A stretch of 64,000 nt of DNA from an uncultured Prevotella sp. (GCA_934254985.1 CAKQMS010000008.1:1-64000); one strand, 5' to 3'. Shown: positions 15,383 through 28,283, counted from the stretch's first letter. The notes: generated by a model from the letters alone, not told the origin. Program-made: numbers and translations.

Positions 15383-18229
15383 ATGAAAAAACTATTTTTC
15401 ACGTTGTTGTCGATGGTGGCATTGACAACAGCTACGGCACAGACCGAACTAACTTATTCTGAGGCTAAAACCCTGTATAAGGACAAGGCAAAAACTTCGG
15501 TTAGCGTTCACGACCCATCGGTGGTTTACGACAGCAACAGCCAGAGATACTACATCTTTGGCTCGCATCGTGGTTGCGCCTATTCTACCAACATGCAGGA
15601 TTGGACTTCGGCTTCGTTTGCATGGCAGAATGGAGCTAACACCAACGCTACCAATGCCGAGGCTTTCACCACACAGAGGGTGAAGAACATAAAGAAAGGC
15701 GGAGTGGAGGTTGCACTGCCACAGTTTAACGCTATGGAATGGTCGGCACGCACCGACGAGAAATACGATATTAATGGCAACATGTGGGCACCCGACGTGG
15801 TGTGGAATCCGGTGATGAAGAAATGGTGCTACTATCTTAGCATCAATGGCGACGCATGGCATTCAAGCATCATCTTGCTCACTTCCGACAACATCACCGG
15901 TCCTTATCAATATGAGGGTCCGGTAGTGATCTGCGGTTTCGACGCTTCAGAGCATTCATACAAGGACACCGACTTGGAGTTGGTGCTCGGAGCTCAGGCT
16001 TCATTGCCAGCAAGATACAACGTGGGCAGCAAATGGGGCGAAAGATGGCCACACACCATAGACCCTTGCGTGTTCTACGACGAAGAGGGCAAACTATGGA
16101 TGGCTTACGGCTCGTGGTCGGGAGGTATCTGGATGTTGCAACTCGACACAGAGACAGGTTTGCGCAACTACGACGTTACCTATCCATCTGTTGGTGGCTC
16201 AACAAATGGTGTGACGAGCGACCCATATTTCGGCAAGAAGATTTCGGGCGGATATTATGTTTCGGGCGAAGGCTCATACATAGAGCACATCGGCAAATAT
16301 TATTATCTCTTTGTGAGCAATGGTTTCTATTCGCCTGATGGTGGATACGAGATGAGAGTGTTCCGCTCTGAAAAGCCAGACGGACCATATAAGGACACCA
16401 AGGGTACGAACGCAATATTTAATTCGTATGTGATGAACTATGGCTACAATGGCGACACTCGTGGCGAAAAGCTGATGGGAGCTTACAACCGTTGGGGATT
16501 CATGACTGTGGGCGAATGTGCGCAGGGACACAACAGCATCATAGCTGCCAACGATGGTCGCACTTACCTTATTTATCACACCAAGTTTAACAACAACACC
16601 GTTTGGCACAGCGTGCGCACTCATCAGGTGTTTGTGAATAGCGACGGATGGCTTGTGGCTGCTCCGTTCGAATATAATGGTGAGCAGATTACTGATGCCG
16701 ACATTGCAGCAAAGCAGCCTTTTACCATTGACGAGATTGTGGGCACTTACAAGTTGCTGATTCACAAATACGGCATGGACTACAAGAACTACGAAGAGGT
16801 GACTCCTATCGACATTCAGCTAAATGCCGACGGCACCATCTCGGGAGCAAAGACTGGCAAATGGAGCATCACAGAAAGCACAGGATATATCTCGCTAACC
16901 ATAGCCGGAATGAAATATAATGGTGTAGTCTTTGAAGAGGTGATGGATGGCAAAACCATTCATACTGTTTCGATTACAGCTTGCGCTCCTACTACGGGAG
17001 TAAACATGTGGGCGTATAAATGGACTCCAAAATACGACTTGGCGTGGCAGTTGAATAATCAGAAAGAGCCTGTGGTAGACAATCAGGAGGTTTGGGGCGA
17101 CATAGACCTCGCAGGCTTCGACCTTAAGGCGGGCAACGTGAAGACTACATGGACGAGTAGCAATCCTGACGTGATTTCGGAGATTGGTAAATATAATCCT
17201 GCAGGCTTGGCAGAAGACACCAACGTAGACCTCTCGGTGCGATTAGAAACTCCGGGCTATTATTGGGCTAAGGATTATACTGTAAAGGCTTTCTCTTATC
17301 AGCATTCCACTCCTTCTGCCGACTGGCAATCGGGAATGATGGCTTACTATGGTTTCGACGACAATGCACTCGCTAACGCAATGGACAACAGCCAGAAAGC
17401 TACATTGGGCGCTAATGGCACAAACAAGAAACCATCGCTGCAGGAGAATGCAGCTCTGCGCAATGGCAAGGTGGTGAAACTGGAGTTTGGTGCCAATGGC
17501 AACGAGAGCTTTGTTTCAATGCCTAACCCTTTGTCGGGTCAAGAATTGAAAGACGGAGCAACAATCTCTTTTTGGGTTAATCGCTCGACAGAAAACGATT
17601 GGGATGCGATGTTTGGACTTACCGACGGAACAGCAAGACTATATATGACTGGTCGCACATACGTAGGCTACAACAATGGCAAAGCGGGCAACGAGAGCTG
17701 CTGGCTCGACATAAACCATCCTACGGCAGAAAATATTCCAAACAACATCACCGTGGGCAAATGGCACCTTGTGACGTTGGTTTTCAATCGCACAGCCGAA
17801 GTTGCACTTTATATTGACGGCAACAAGATGGACTTCACCAAGTGGAATGGTTCGCTCAATGGCAAGACAATAAGCACAGCCACAGGTTTCGACTATGGGC
17901 TAATGGTAGACCTTCTGTCTTCGACCTCAGAAATCTGTTTGGGTAAGGGTTCCTTTTGGGGCTCAGCCGAAGCTTCGTTTGATGATGTAATAATCTACAA
18001 TCGTCCGCTTTCAGCAACCGAGGTTTTAGCTCTCAGCAGAATGGAAAACCGAGTATTCGATTTCAACACTTGGGCAACAGGCATCAAGGAAATAACTCCT
18101 GACTCGCCAGCCTCGTCTGCCTCTCCTTCTCTCAACACTAACACCATCTACGACCTACAGGGTCGCCGCATAAATGGCAAACCAACAAAGGGACTATATA
18201 TAATAGGTGGAAAAAAGGTAGCTTTGTAG
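15383..18229 (+). CDS. Secreted GH43 arabinanase-like enzyme with LamG domain
   Basis: Predicted to cleave arabinan side chains of pectin (or related arabinose polymers) outside the cell. Signal peptide at residues 1-20 (MKKLFFTLLSMVALTTATAQ). The five-bladed GH43 propeller (~40-440) shows 'VHDPSVVYD' (catalytic base Asp), 'TIDPCVFYDEEGKLWMAYGSW' (pKa-tuning Asp) and 'GEGSYIEHIGKYYYLFVSNG' (acid Glu). Then comes a GH43 C-terminal beta domain (~450-560, 'TIDEIVGTYKLLIHKYGMDYKNYEEV'), a short Ig-like segment, and a LamG/concanavalin-like domain (~650-880, 'MMAYYGFDDNA...ISFWVNRST...KWHLVTLVFNRTAEVALYIDG'). The last ~25 residues (IYDLQGRRINGKPTKGLYII) are a type IX secretion-like tail. Closest in style to GH43 subfamilies 4/5; exact specificity inferred only. 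Confidence 0.92.
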   Translation: MKKLFFTLLSMVALTTATAQTELTYSEAKTLYKDKAKTSVSVHDPSVVYDSNSQRYYIFGSHRGCAYSTNMQDWTSASFAWQNGANTNATNAEAFTTQRVKNIKKGGVEVALPQFNAMEWSARTDEKYDINGNMWAPDVVWNPVMKKWCYYLSINGDAWHSSIILLTSDNITGPYQYEGPVVICGFDASEHSYKDTDLELVLGAQASLPARYNVGSKWGERWPHTIDPCVFYDEEGKLWMAYGSWSGGIWMLQLDTETGLRNYDVTYPSVGGSTNGVTSDPYFGKKISGGYYVSGEGSYIEHIGKYYYLFVSNGFYSPDGGYEMRVFRSEKPDGPYKDTKGTNAIFNSYVMNYGYNGDTRGEKLMGAYNRWGFMTVGECAQGHNSIIAANDGRTYLIYHTKFNNNTVWHSVRTHQVFVNSDGWLVAAPFEYNGEQITDADIAAKQPFTIDEIVGTYKLLIHKYGMDYKNYEEVTPIDIQLNADGTISGAKTGKWSITESTGYISLTIAGMKYNGVVFEEVMDGKTIHTVSITACAPTTGVNMWAYKWTPKYDLAWQLNNQKEPVVDNQEVWGDIDLAGFDLKAGNVKTTWTSSNPDVISEIGKYNPAGLAEDTNVDLSVRLETPGYYWAKDYTVKAFSYQHSTPSADWQSGMMAYYGFDDNALANAMDNSQKATLGANGTNKKPSLQENAALRNGKVVKLEFGANGNESFVSMPNPLSGQELKDGATISFWVNRSTENDWDAMFGLTDGTARLYMTGRTYVGYNNGKAGNESCWLDINHPTAENIPNNITVGKWHLVTLVFNRTAEVALYIDGNKMDFTKWNGSLNGKTISTATGFDYGLMVDLLSSTSEICLGKGSFWGSAEASFDDVIIYNRPLSATEVLALSRMENRVFDFNTWATGIKEITPDSPASSASPSLNTNTIYDLQGRRINGKPTKGLYIIGGKKVAL

Positions 18230-18240
18230 CTACCTTTTTT
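18211..18240. terminator. Bidirectional terminator containing the GH43 stop codon
   Basis: A 13-bp perfect stem (AAAAAAGGTAGCT / AGCTACCTTTTTT) with a TTGT loop followed by a T-run. It separates convergent GH43 and the transporter gene. The UAG stop of GH43 (18227-18229) lies in the loop and 3' arm. Confidence 0.85.
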
Positions 18241-18270
18241 ATTTTTCTGTCTTTTATTAAGTGCGACAAT

Positions 18271-19938
18271 TTAGCTCATAGCAAACATTATGAGTACTTG
18301 CGCTATGAGCACTCGGAGAAACATGCCTAATGGATAGACAGAAGCGTAGCTAACGCTGGCACTGTCGCCATCCAAAGTGTCGTTAGCATAGCCAAGAGCC
18401 ATTGGGTTTGCCATGGCGCCACAAAGAATGCCGCAGATGGTGGCAAAATCAAACTTCTTAGTTTTCAGAGCCAATACACCTATTATTATACATGGCAACA
18501 TGGTGAGCAACAAACCGATGCCCAACCACAGCAAGCCCTCTGGACGAAATACGGTAGAGAAGAAGTCGCTACCTGCCACAATGCCCAAACAAGCCAAATA
18601 GAGCGACAAGCCAAGTTTGCGAAGCATCAACGAGGCAGAACGCGTGGTGTAGGAAATCAATCGCAAACGTGGACCGAGGGCTCCAACCAATATTCCCATA
18701 AGTATGGCTCCTCCTGCCACACCAAGATGTATTGGCATTTGCATGCCTGGAATAGAAATAGGAATAGTGCCAACAGCCAAACCAAGGATAATACCCAGGA
18801 ATATGCTGCCGATGTTAGGTTCTTCGAGAGTCTTAACGGCATTGCCGAGGAAACGTTCCACATTGTCCACAGCCTCATGTTCGCCAACCACAGTTATGCG
18901 GTCGCCATATTGCAATCGCAAATCGTCGGTGGCAAGGAGCTTGATGTCGCCACGCAATATTCGGCTCACATTAACTCCATATAGCTTTCGCAACTGCAAT
19001 CTGCCAAGCACCTTACCGTTCAGCGCTGTGCGCGAAAGCACCACCACCCTACTCTCAAGCTGCGAGTCGATGGCATTCCAGTCTATCTGCTCCTTGTTCC
19101 AGTCTTTCTGTTCTTCTTCGCCAAAGAGCAACTCCAAAGCACGCTCATCGTCGCGAGTGGTTACGACGAGCAATTTGTCATTAGCATGCAATCGGGTTTG
19201 AGCCATAGGCACAATAACCTGTTTGCCACGCCAAATACGCGAGATGATGAAATGCAAATGGCTATTCTGCGAAATGTCGGCAATGGTTCTGCCCTCGATA
19301 GCTGGGTTCACAACGTCGAACTCAGCAATATAAGTATGGTCGTCGTCAATCTGCGACTTTGGTTTCAGGTCGTCGCTCTTAACGCAAAACTTGCGCAACA
19401 GCATCATCACAAAGATTACTCCCACCACACCAAGCGGATAAGTCACGGCAGTAGCCAACGCCACGCTGCCACTCGACAAGCCCAACGAAGTCAGCGACTC
19501 TGTGGCTGCACCAAGGGCAGGAGTATTGGTGGTGGCACCACAAAGCAATCCCACCATATCGGGCAGGCTGATGCCTGTGAGCGGAATCAGCACCATCGCC
19601 AATACCGTGCCCACAACCACCAAAGCGAGGCTCCACATATTAAAAGCCACACCCTCGTGTTTCAACGAACCAAAGAAGTTTGGTCCAACATGCAGACCAA
19701 GAGTATACACAAAGAGAGCCAAGCCAAAAGTCTCGGCATATTCCACCACCGTTGGGTCTACAGCCAAGCCAATATGGCCTGCCAAAATACCAATAAAGAA
19801 TACGAAGGCAATGCCAAGCGACAAGCCCTTTATCTTCACATTGCCTAAACTAAGGCCTATGGTTATTATTATCGACAATACTACAACAGCCTGTATTGAT
19901 GAATGAATTGCAAATAGGCTGTTTATCCAATCTGTCAT
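18271..19938 (-). CDS. AspT/YidE/YbjL-family transporter with TrkA-C domains
   Basis: Inner-membrane protein of the aspartate:alanine exchanger (AAEx) family. About ten membrane helices in two halves (residues ~15-175 and ~375-555), each bearing the duplicated AspT-YidE-YbjL signature: 'GLLCGATTNTPALGAA' in the first and 'GILCGAMANPMALGYAND' in the second. Between them are two TrkA-C (RCK_C) domains, 'VNPAIEGRTIADISQNSHLHFIISRIWRGKQVIVPMAQTRLHANDKLLVV' and 'VVVLSRTALNGKVLGRLQLRKLYGVNVSRILR', which probably sense a ligand. Substrate unknown; relatives move amino acids or dicarboxylates. ATG at 19938; -7 box at 19997-20004. Confidence 0.88.
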   Translation of the reverse strand: MTDWINSLFAIHSSIQAVVVLSIIITIGLSLGNVKIKGLSLGIAFVFFIGILAGHIGLAVDPTVVEYAETFGLALFVYTLGLHVGPNFFGSLKHEGVAFNMWSLALVVVGTVLAMVLIPLTGISLPDMVGLLCGATTNTPALGAATESLTSLGLSSGSVALATAVTYPLGVVGVIFVMMLLRKFCVKSDDLKPKSQIDDDHTYIAEFDVVNPAIEGRTIADISQNSHLHFIISRIWRGKQVIVPMAQTRLHANDKLLVVTTRDDERALELLFGEEEQKDWNKEQIDWNAIDSQLESRVVVLSRTALNGKVLGRLQLRKLYGVNVSRILRGDIKLLATDDLRLQYGDRITVVGEHEAVDNVERFLGNAVKTLEEPNIGSIFLGIILGLAVGTIPISIPGMQMPIHLGVAGGAILMGILVGALGPRLRLISYTTRSASLMLRKLGLSLYLACLGIVAGSDFFSTVFRPEGLLWLGIGLLLTMLPCIIIGVLALKTKKFDFATICGILCGAMANPMALGYANDTLDGDSASVSYASVYPLGMFLRVLIAQVLIMFAMS

Positions 19939-19996
19939 AGCTACTTAAAAATTGGTTATTAGCTGTTTTTATTAGTACATTTTCATATATAGAGTG

Positions 19997-20004
19997 CAAA
20001 ATTA
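19997..20004 (-). promoter_or_regulatory. Candidate -7 box for the AspT-like transporter
   Basis: Minus strand TAATTTTG, 58 bases upstream of the ATG at 19938. Consensus match in AT-rich DNA. Confidence 0.45.
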
Positions 20005-20206
20005 TATATTTTTCTTGATAGAAGGAAATAAAAGAGTTAGAAGTTATAGAATTAATTCAGCCGCCGAACTTCGTTTCTTTATCTACCTTTTCTCAAACTT
20101 CCCTCTAAAAAGCATAAAAAAGGCATAAAATCGTTGTGTGTTCGCACACAAACGTTGATTTACATCAATAAAACATATGTTTTTCATATATTTCTTGCTT
20201 ATTTTC

Positions 20207-20237
20207 TTTGCCTGTTTGCGCAAACATACTACCTTTG
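20207..20237 (+). promoter_or_regulatory. Promoter of candidate RNA 1
   Basis: TTTG at 20207-20210 and TACCTTTG at 20230-20237 with exactly 19 bases between them, the ideal Bacteroidetes -33/-7 arrangement. It points into about 390 bp with no credible ORF that ends at a strong terminator. Confidence 0.65.
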
Positions 20238-20243
20238 CATCGT

Positions 20244-20633
20244 CAAAAGGTTAATATATTGTTTAGGTTAGTAGTAATAGATTTAGGTTTTTAGTTATTA
20301 GGTAAAGATTGTTTTAATAGGTATTGAGTGAAGGACGACCTCGTGAGAAGTTTCCAACACGTTTTTTAAGGAAAAGAAAGATTAACATTCAGGTAACACG
20401 TATTTATCGGGGGAACTTTTCCCCCACGAAATGCAGAAGTGCACGGCATACAGACTTTTTTCTGTTAGCTGTGCACTTCTGTGTTATATGGGTTTGGAAA
20501 GCTCAGACGAAGATTCAGAATGGCTAATAACGATTTTGTTGTCAAGATTGTCATTTGTCATTATGTCATTTTCAAAATCTTAATCCTCATAAATAAACAA
20601 AAGCAAGGTTCCATGGGTGGAGCCTTGCTTTTT
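20244..20633 (+). ncRNA. Candidate structured non-coding RNA 1 (~390 nt)
   Basis: The 780-bp gap between the transporter and GH51 holds a promoter, a structured segment and a terminator but no supported gene. Visible structure: a 7-bp hairpin GGGGGAA/TTCCCCC at 20409-20425; a long hairpin with CAGAAGTGCAC (20434-20444) pairing perfectly with GTGCACTTCTG (20471-20481) and a nested CAGA/TCTG helix; and a terminator stem AAAGCAAGG..CCTTGCTTT (20600-20631) followed by TTTGTTTT. The first ~60 nt repeat TTAGGT. TAGTTATTAGGTAAA (20292-20306) is shared, with one change, with candidate RNA 2. Short ORFs here begin at non-ATG codons and have no family look. It is convergent with GH51 and could also act as antisense to its mRNA end. 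Not matched by eye to tmRNA, RNase P, SRP or 6S RNA. Confidence 0.55.
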
Positions 20634-20634
20634 G
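20598..20634. terminator. Terminator of candidate RNA 1, likely bidirectional
   Basis: Stem AAAGCAAGGTTCC / GGAGCCTTGCTTT (one G-T pair) with a short loop, flanked by a T-run on the plus side (TTTTTGTTTT) and an AACAAAA stretch that gives a T-run on the minus side. It serves RNA 1 and possibly GH51. Confidence 0.7.
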
Positions 20635-20645
20635 TTTTATCATGC

Positions 20646-20671
20646 ATAGAGCAAGAAGATGCTTGCTCTAT
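20646..20671 (-). terminator. Hairpin downstream of GH51
   Basis: A perfect 10-bp stem ATAGAGCAAG/CTTGCTCTAT with a 6-nt loop, 47 bases after the GH51 stop on the minus strand. There is no good T-run directly after it, so it is a processing or mRNA-end structure rather than a sure terminator. Confidence 0.4.
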
Positions 20672-20717
20672 ATTTGCTTAGATGTTTTTGCGCTCTATAT
20701 GCGCTGCACCCTTGGGC

Positions 20718-22676
20718 TTAGAAATTGTATACTGCGAAAGTCTGCGCAGGAACCTTGATGGTGAGGGTAGAGCCTGCTGTGGCAGGGATGTCGGCAGTAT
20801 GAGGAACAACATTGAATTTGTTTTCGATGCTGTTGGTAGCCTTAGGGTCGTCGGAATGGAGGGTGGTAACCTTGCCTGCAGGGAGCTTCTTCAAGCCCTT
20901 GAAGTTGAGAGTTACGTCCTGCTCCTTGTCGCCAGCATTGGCAATCTTAACGATGTACTGCTTCTTGTGCTTATCGTAAACGGCACTTGCATAGAGTGAG
21001 CCTTCGCCCTTTACTGCATTGCCATTCTCTGTGAGCTTAAGCATGTTGGTGCCGCAGTTGGTGCCATAGAGCATTTGCACATACCAGTTAACGGAGCGTA
21101 CAGACTCGAGGTTGTCGAACCAGATGAGGTCTGGGCGCCATTGCCAACCTTCGACATGAGCGAAGAGAGGAGCGTAGGTGGCTTGGTAGACAACATCGGC
21201 ATTGCGCTCAAGACCAGTCATAAAGGCAGCCTCAGAAAGGGCGGCAGCGAAGTTGTTCATAGCTACGGTAGGAGCTTTTACTCCAGGCATGTGGCTTGCA
21301 TATTCACCAGCAAAGACCTTAGGACCTGTGCGAGGATAGTTGTCGTAGCGACCTGCATTCTTGAGGAACCAGTCAGGAGCCATATAGTAGTGCTCATCTA
21401 CGAGGTCGACACCGAGCTTGCGCATTTCTGCCCAACCATAGTCGAACTTGTCGCCACTGGCTGAAGGACCACTCGAACCACATATCTTTATATTAGGATA
21501 TTTAGCTCTGATCTGCTCGATGAACTTAGCGAGGCGCACAGGATAGACTTCGCCCCACTGCTCGTTGCCGATACCAATCTGCTTGAGGTTGAATGGTGCA
21601 GGATGACCCATGTCAGCACGAAGCTTACCCCACTTGGTGTTGACGCTGCCGTTGGCAAACTCGATAAGGTCGAGAGCATCGTCGATATACGACTGGAGGT
21701 CGTCTATAGCTACGTGTGCATTCTTGTCGTCGTCGCGGTTCTGATACTGGCAAGCCAAGCCTACAGACAAGATAGGCAATGGTTCGGCGCCAATCTTCTC
21801 AGAAAGAAGGAAGTACTCATAGAATCCGAGGCCGTAGGTCTGATAGTAGTTAGGATACAGACGATGGGCGAAGGTGTTGTTCCAACGATTCTCGTTGAGC
21901 GGACGGTTTTCAGGTGCGCCAACAGAGTTTTTCCATTGATAGCGAGTTTGGAGGTCGGTGCCCTCGACGATACAACCGCCAGGGAAGCGGAAGATACCAG
22001 GGTGAAGGTCTTCGAGGTCTTTTACCAAGTCTGCACGCAAGCCATTCCAGTTGTCGGCAGGGAACATAGAAACATGATCGAGATCTACGCTCTCGTTGCC
22101 TTCGAGGAAGATGCGCATGTAGCCCTTCTGCAGGGTTTGCTTGGATGTAAGCTCTACGCTATATTTCTTCCACTGATTGTTGGTGATGGTGATAGACTTG
22201 CGCTCCATAGGATTGTTGTTTTCATCCACGAGCTCAACTCTAATCTTAGCCTGCTTGCCATTGAGGAGGTGCAGACGACCATAGACGCTGAAATTGTATT
22301 TCATGCCCTTTTTCAATCCCATGCCGAAGAAGCCACGGTTTTCGAGTCCGGTAGATTTTTCGCGATGACCAGATGGTTCGAGAACTACATAGTTAGGGTT
22401 GCGGTCGAAAGCAGGCTTTAGGCTGCTTACTGAAACATTGCCCCATACGTTCCAGCCCATGAGGCGGTTAGGAAATTCGAAAGAGCGGTTTTCTACCATC
22501 TCTGCATACAAGCCGCCATCGGCTCCGAAGTTGATGTCTTCGAAGAAGATGCCATACATGGTAGACTGCACAGGCGCTCCTGGTTTGGTAGTGATGTCGA
22601 ATTGGCGCTGTGCCGCTGCTGGCGATGCCAGCAGGGCAGAAAGTGCCACCGACGATAGAATGCGGTTTAACTTCAT
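20718..22676 (-). CDS. GH51 alpha-L-arabinofuranosidase
   Basis: Removes terminal arabinofuranose from arabinan or arabinoxylan. Signal peptide at residues 1-22 (MKLNRILSSVALSALLASPAAAQ) places it in the periplasm or outside. N-terminal half: 'STMYGIFFEDINFGADGGLYAEMVENRSFEFP', then a jelly-roll segment (~80-210). Barrel motifs: 'GIFRFPGGCIVEG', acid/base Glu372 in 'IGIGNEQWGE', and nucleophile Glu458 in 'VFAGEYASH'. C-terminal beta domain to 'PAQTFAVYNF'. Length 652 aa is normal for secreted bacterial GH51. It begins 23 bp after the GH2 stop, so the two form one operon and probably act together on arabinogalactan side chains. Confidence 0.95.
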   Translation of the reverse strand: MKLNRILSSVALSALLASPAAAQRQFDITTKPGAPVQSTMYGIFFEDINFGADGGLYAEMVENRSFEFPNRLMGWNVWGNVSVSSLKPAFDRNPNYVVLEPSGHREKSTGLENRGFFGMGLKKGMKYNFSVYGRLHLLNGKQAKIRVELVDENNNPMERKSITITNNQWKKYSVELTSKQTLQKGYMRIFLEGNESVDLDHVSMFPADNWNGLRADLVKDLEDLHPGIFRFPGGCIVEGTDLQTRYQWKNSVGAPENRPLNENRWNNTFAHRLYPNYYQTYGLGFYEYFLLSEKIGAEPLPILSVGLACQYQNRDDDKNAHVAIDDLQSYIDDALDLIEFANGSVNTKWGKLRADMGHPAPFNLKQIGIGNEQWGEVYPVRLAKFIEQIRAKYPNIKICGSSGPSASGDKFDYGWAEMRKLGVDLVDEHYYMAPDWFLKNAGRYDNYPRTGPKVFAGEYASHMPGVKAPTVAMNNFAAALSEAAFMTGLERNADVVYQATYAPLFAHVEGWQWRPDLIWFDNLESVRSVNWYVQMLYGTNCGTNMLKLTENGNAVKGEGSLYASAVYDKHKKQYIVKIANAGDKEQDVTLNFKGLKKLPAGKVTTLHSDDPKATNSIENKFNVVPHTADIPATAGSTLTIKVPAQTFAVYNF

Positions 22677-22699
22677 TTGTTTATTTGTTTTTGTTTGTT

Positions 22700-26068
<3,369 letters not shown>

Positions 26069-26083
26069 TTAGTAGGTAAAATA

Positions 26084-28195
26084 TTACGGCATAGGGAGTA
26101 AACCTTCCCATTTCACATTCCAATCCTTAGGGAAACCAGGGTTCTTGGTGGTTGCACCATCCCATCCGGCACACATCATGGCTACTGCTGTTAGCAATCC
26201 GCCATTGCCTGGCATGTAGACACGCAGGCGACCATCTTGATAGTTGTGACCATTAACGAGATAGGTGTTGGTGCGCTTATTCATGAGCAATGCATCGATG
26301 GCACGACTTGGCTGACCAAGACGAGCGCAGGTCATGGCAACCATAGGATAGTCCCATCCCCAGGTCTTGTCCCAGTTCCAGTTGTCCCAAATCCAGTCGA
26401 GAGTCTTTGCCATTACGCGCTTGTTGATGAGCTTATTGTCTGGCATCATGCCGAGAGCACCAAGAAGAGCAGGATGGTCACTGGTGAAGCGAATGTCGGT
26501 GTAGGTGTTCTTGGCTGTTTCGGCAGCAAGATAGAGACTGTCTTCATTGAATGCCAATGGCGAAAGCTTGTTGATGATAGAATCCCATTCGCCCTTGTCG
26601 TCGATGCTACTACGCTGACGCCATTTCTCAGCCATTTGCAGAGCTGTGTGCCAATAAGAGAGTTCGAAAGGAGGATTTATGGTAGAGTCAGCCTTGAGGG
26701 TTTCTTGCGCAGGAATACATCCACGCAAGATGTAGCGGTCGCGGATGGAGTCGTATTCAGCAAAGTCGGCCATGAAAAGAGCTGTGGCATTCACGGTACC
26801 AGCATATTTTTTGAGCAGTTCTTCGCGCTCGGCAGAACTCTTGGCAGCACGATAAAGGAGCTCGGCAAGATAGATGAAATGTGGCTGTTGCCAGATAAGA
26901 TAAGAACCAACATTAGATGGAGCCTCGATGCCAGAAGGGTCGGTCATCTTCATCCAACGGATGCCATTAAAACCTTGGCGCTTAGCTATTTGGCGAGCAA
27001 GCTTCTGAGCATAGAGGAACCAACCGAAGCATTTTTCCATACACTCAGGCTTATTCCACAAGCCATAGTGGGCAAGGTGCCACCAGGTCATCTCGAGGTG
27101 GAATTTGCCAAACCATGAATTATAGGTGAGTCCTGTTTCTTGAGGAGGAAGAATGCCACACTCTTGTGCGCCCATGAGATATTGGCTAAGGATTACTCTG
27201 CGCTCGAGTTCTTTGGCACGAGGGTCTTTCACATCGCCAAAGTCTACGAAACCACCTTCGTTCCAATATTCACGCCATCTGCCTGCCGAAGCCATGGCGA
27301 AGTCGGCAAACGGACGGTTGCTGAGATAGAAGCCCATAGGAGTGTTGCCATTGAAACCTACGTAGAGGTCGAGTGCTCCCTTCTTGGTAGAAATCATAAT
27401 GGTATGGGCACCGATTTTGCTGATGCGTGCGCCTTTGCTAAACTCCACATTAATATAATATGTGCAATTATCCAACTTGCGCTTAATTACAGCGTGCGAA
27501 CCATCTTTTTCGAGAGTTGTAGTGTGGCGGCTGTCTTGATTCCAGTCACAAGCGTCGTCGCTATGTTTGCCTGTAGGATAAGGGAATCGCAACACCACCT
27601 CGATGGTGCCATCCGACTCGATATGCGAAGCCACAACATCCTTGTCGGGGTCGCAAACGGTTTTGACATGATAGTTTTGTTCGCCATATTTGAATCGGCT
27701 CTCCACCTTTCCTGTCCAAAGGTCGAGAGTTTCGTCGATATTGCTCACGAGGTTAGGGTCGGCAAGGTTGAGACCAATATTGCCGAGATGTATGCGATGA
27801 GGATTTTGGCGGAAGTAGTTGGAAGCATCTTGCTGACGACCAGGGGTGCGGAACTGTGCAGCATAATATTCATCGTGACCACGATGGAAGTCGTGGTTGA
27901 CGAGTGCTTCTTCTATCTTGTAGCCTTTGTCGTTAGGGAACGAATGCCATCCCCAGTCAGACATGGTGCCAAGAGGCACTCCGTTGCGATATTTCTCAGG
28001 AAAGGTCTGCAAGCCTGTAGCATCAACGGTAAAAGCGAAGCCTCCGTTGCCAACGGTCAACGAAGCTAACGAGTCAATACTGGTGATGTGAGGATTGTGG
28101 CGAGTGACAACAGCCTTGCGGTCAATCTTGTTGTCGGCATGTGCAGCCAACGCCATAGCGAAAGCTACGAAAAGTAGGACGATTTTTCTCATCAA
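26084..28195 (-). CDS. Six-hairpin (alpha/alpha)6-barrel glycoside hydrolase, unclassified
   Basis: A secreted glycosidase-like protein of 703 aa with signal peptide 'MMRKIVLLFVAFAMALAAHA'. N-terminal beta-sandwich begins 'TRHNPHITSIDSLASLTVGNGGFAFTVDATGLQTFPEKY', a phrase seen at the start of GH65/GH95-like proteins. From ~residue 330 comes a helical barrel: 'LERRVILSQYLMGAQECGILPPQETGLTYNSWFGKFHLEMTWWHLAHYGLW', where 'KFHLEMTWWH' has the look of a GH65-clan substrate-binding loop, then 'PSNVGSYLIWQQPHFIYLAELLYR' and 'WDWDKTWGWDYPMVAMTCARLG'. A candidate acid is in 'CIPAQETLKADSTINPPFELSYWHTAL'. Family cannot be fixed by eye. Neighbours (PL11, GH2, GH51) suggest a pectin side-chain sugar. 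Confidence 0.75.
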   Translation of the reverse strand: MMRKIVLLFVAFAMALAAHADNKIDRKAVVTRHNPHITSIDSLASLTVGNGGFAFTVDATGLQTFPEKYRNGVPLGTMSDWGWHSFPNDKGYKIEEALVNHDFHRGHDEYYAAQFRTPGRQQDASNYFRQNPHRIHLGNIGLNLADPNLVSNIDETLDLWTGKVESRFKYGEQNYHVKTVCDPDKDVVASHIESDGTIEVVLRFPYPTGKHSDDACDWNQDSRHTTTLEKDGSHAVIKRKLDNCTYYINVEFSKGARISKIGAHTIMISTKKGALDLYVGFNGNTPMGFYLSNRPFADFAMASAGRWREYWNEGGFVDFGDVKDPRAKELERRVILSQYLMGAQECGILPPQETGLTYNSWFGKFHLEMTWWHLAHYGLWNKPECMEKCFGWFLYAQKLARQIAKRQGFNGIRWMKMTDPSGIEAPSNVGSYLIWQQPHFIYLAELLYRAAKSSAEREELLKKYAGTVNATALFMADFAEYDSIRDRYILRGCIPAQETLKADSTINPPFELSYWHTALQMAEKWRQRSSIDDKGEWDSIINKLSPLAFNEDSLYLAAETAKNTYTDIRFTSDHPALLGALGMMPDNKLINKRVMAKTLDWIWDNWNWDKTWGWDYPMVAMTCARLGQPSRAIDALLMNKRTNTYLVNGHNYQDGRLRVYMPGNGGLLTAVAMMCAGWDGATTKNPGFPKDWNVKWEGLLPMP

Positions 28196-28275
28196 GATTA
28201 GTTTTTAGTCATTATTATAGTTCTGATTTGTACAAGAATAATTGTATAATGGTACAATATTCGTCAGACATGGTA

Positions 28276-28283
28276 CAAAATTA
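28276..28283 (-). promoter_or_regulatory. Candidate -7 box for the six-hairpin glycosidase
   Basis: Minus strand TAATTTTG, 80 bases upstream of the ATG at 28195, divergent from the RNA 2 promoter about 120 bp away. Confidence 0.4.

Noticed and set aside
20324..20681. Two small plus-strand ORFs within candidate RNA 1
   Set aside because: They start at non-ATG or poorly placed codons, overlap stable hairpins and the terminator, and their translations show no domain or biased composition.
26237..28069. Long plus-strand ORFs opposite the six-hairpin glycosidase
   Set aside because: Shadow frames of a clear coding gene, no motifs.
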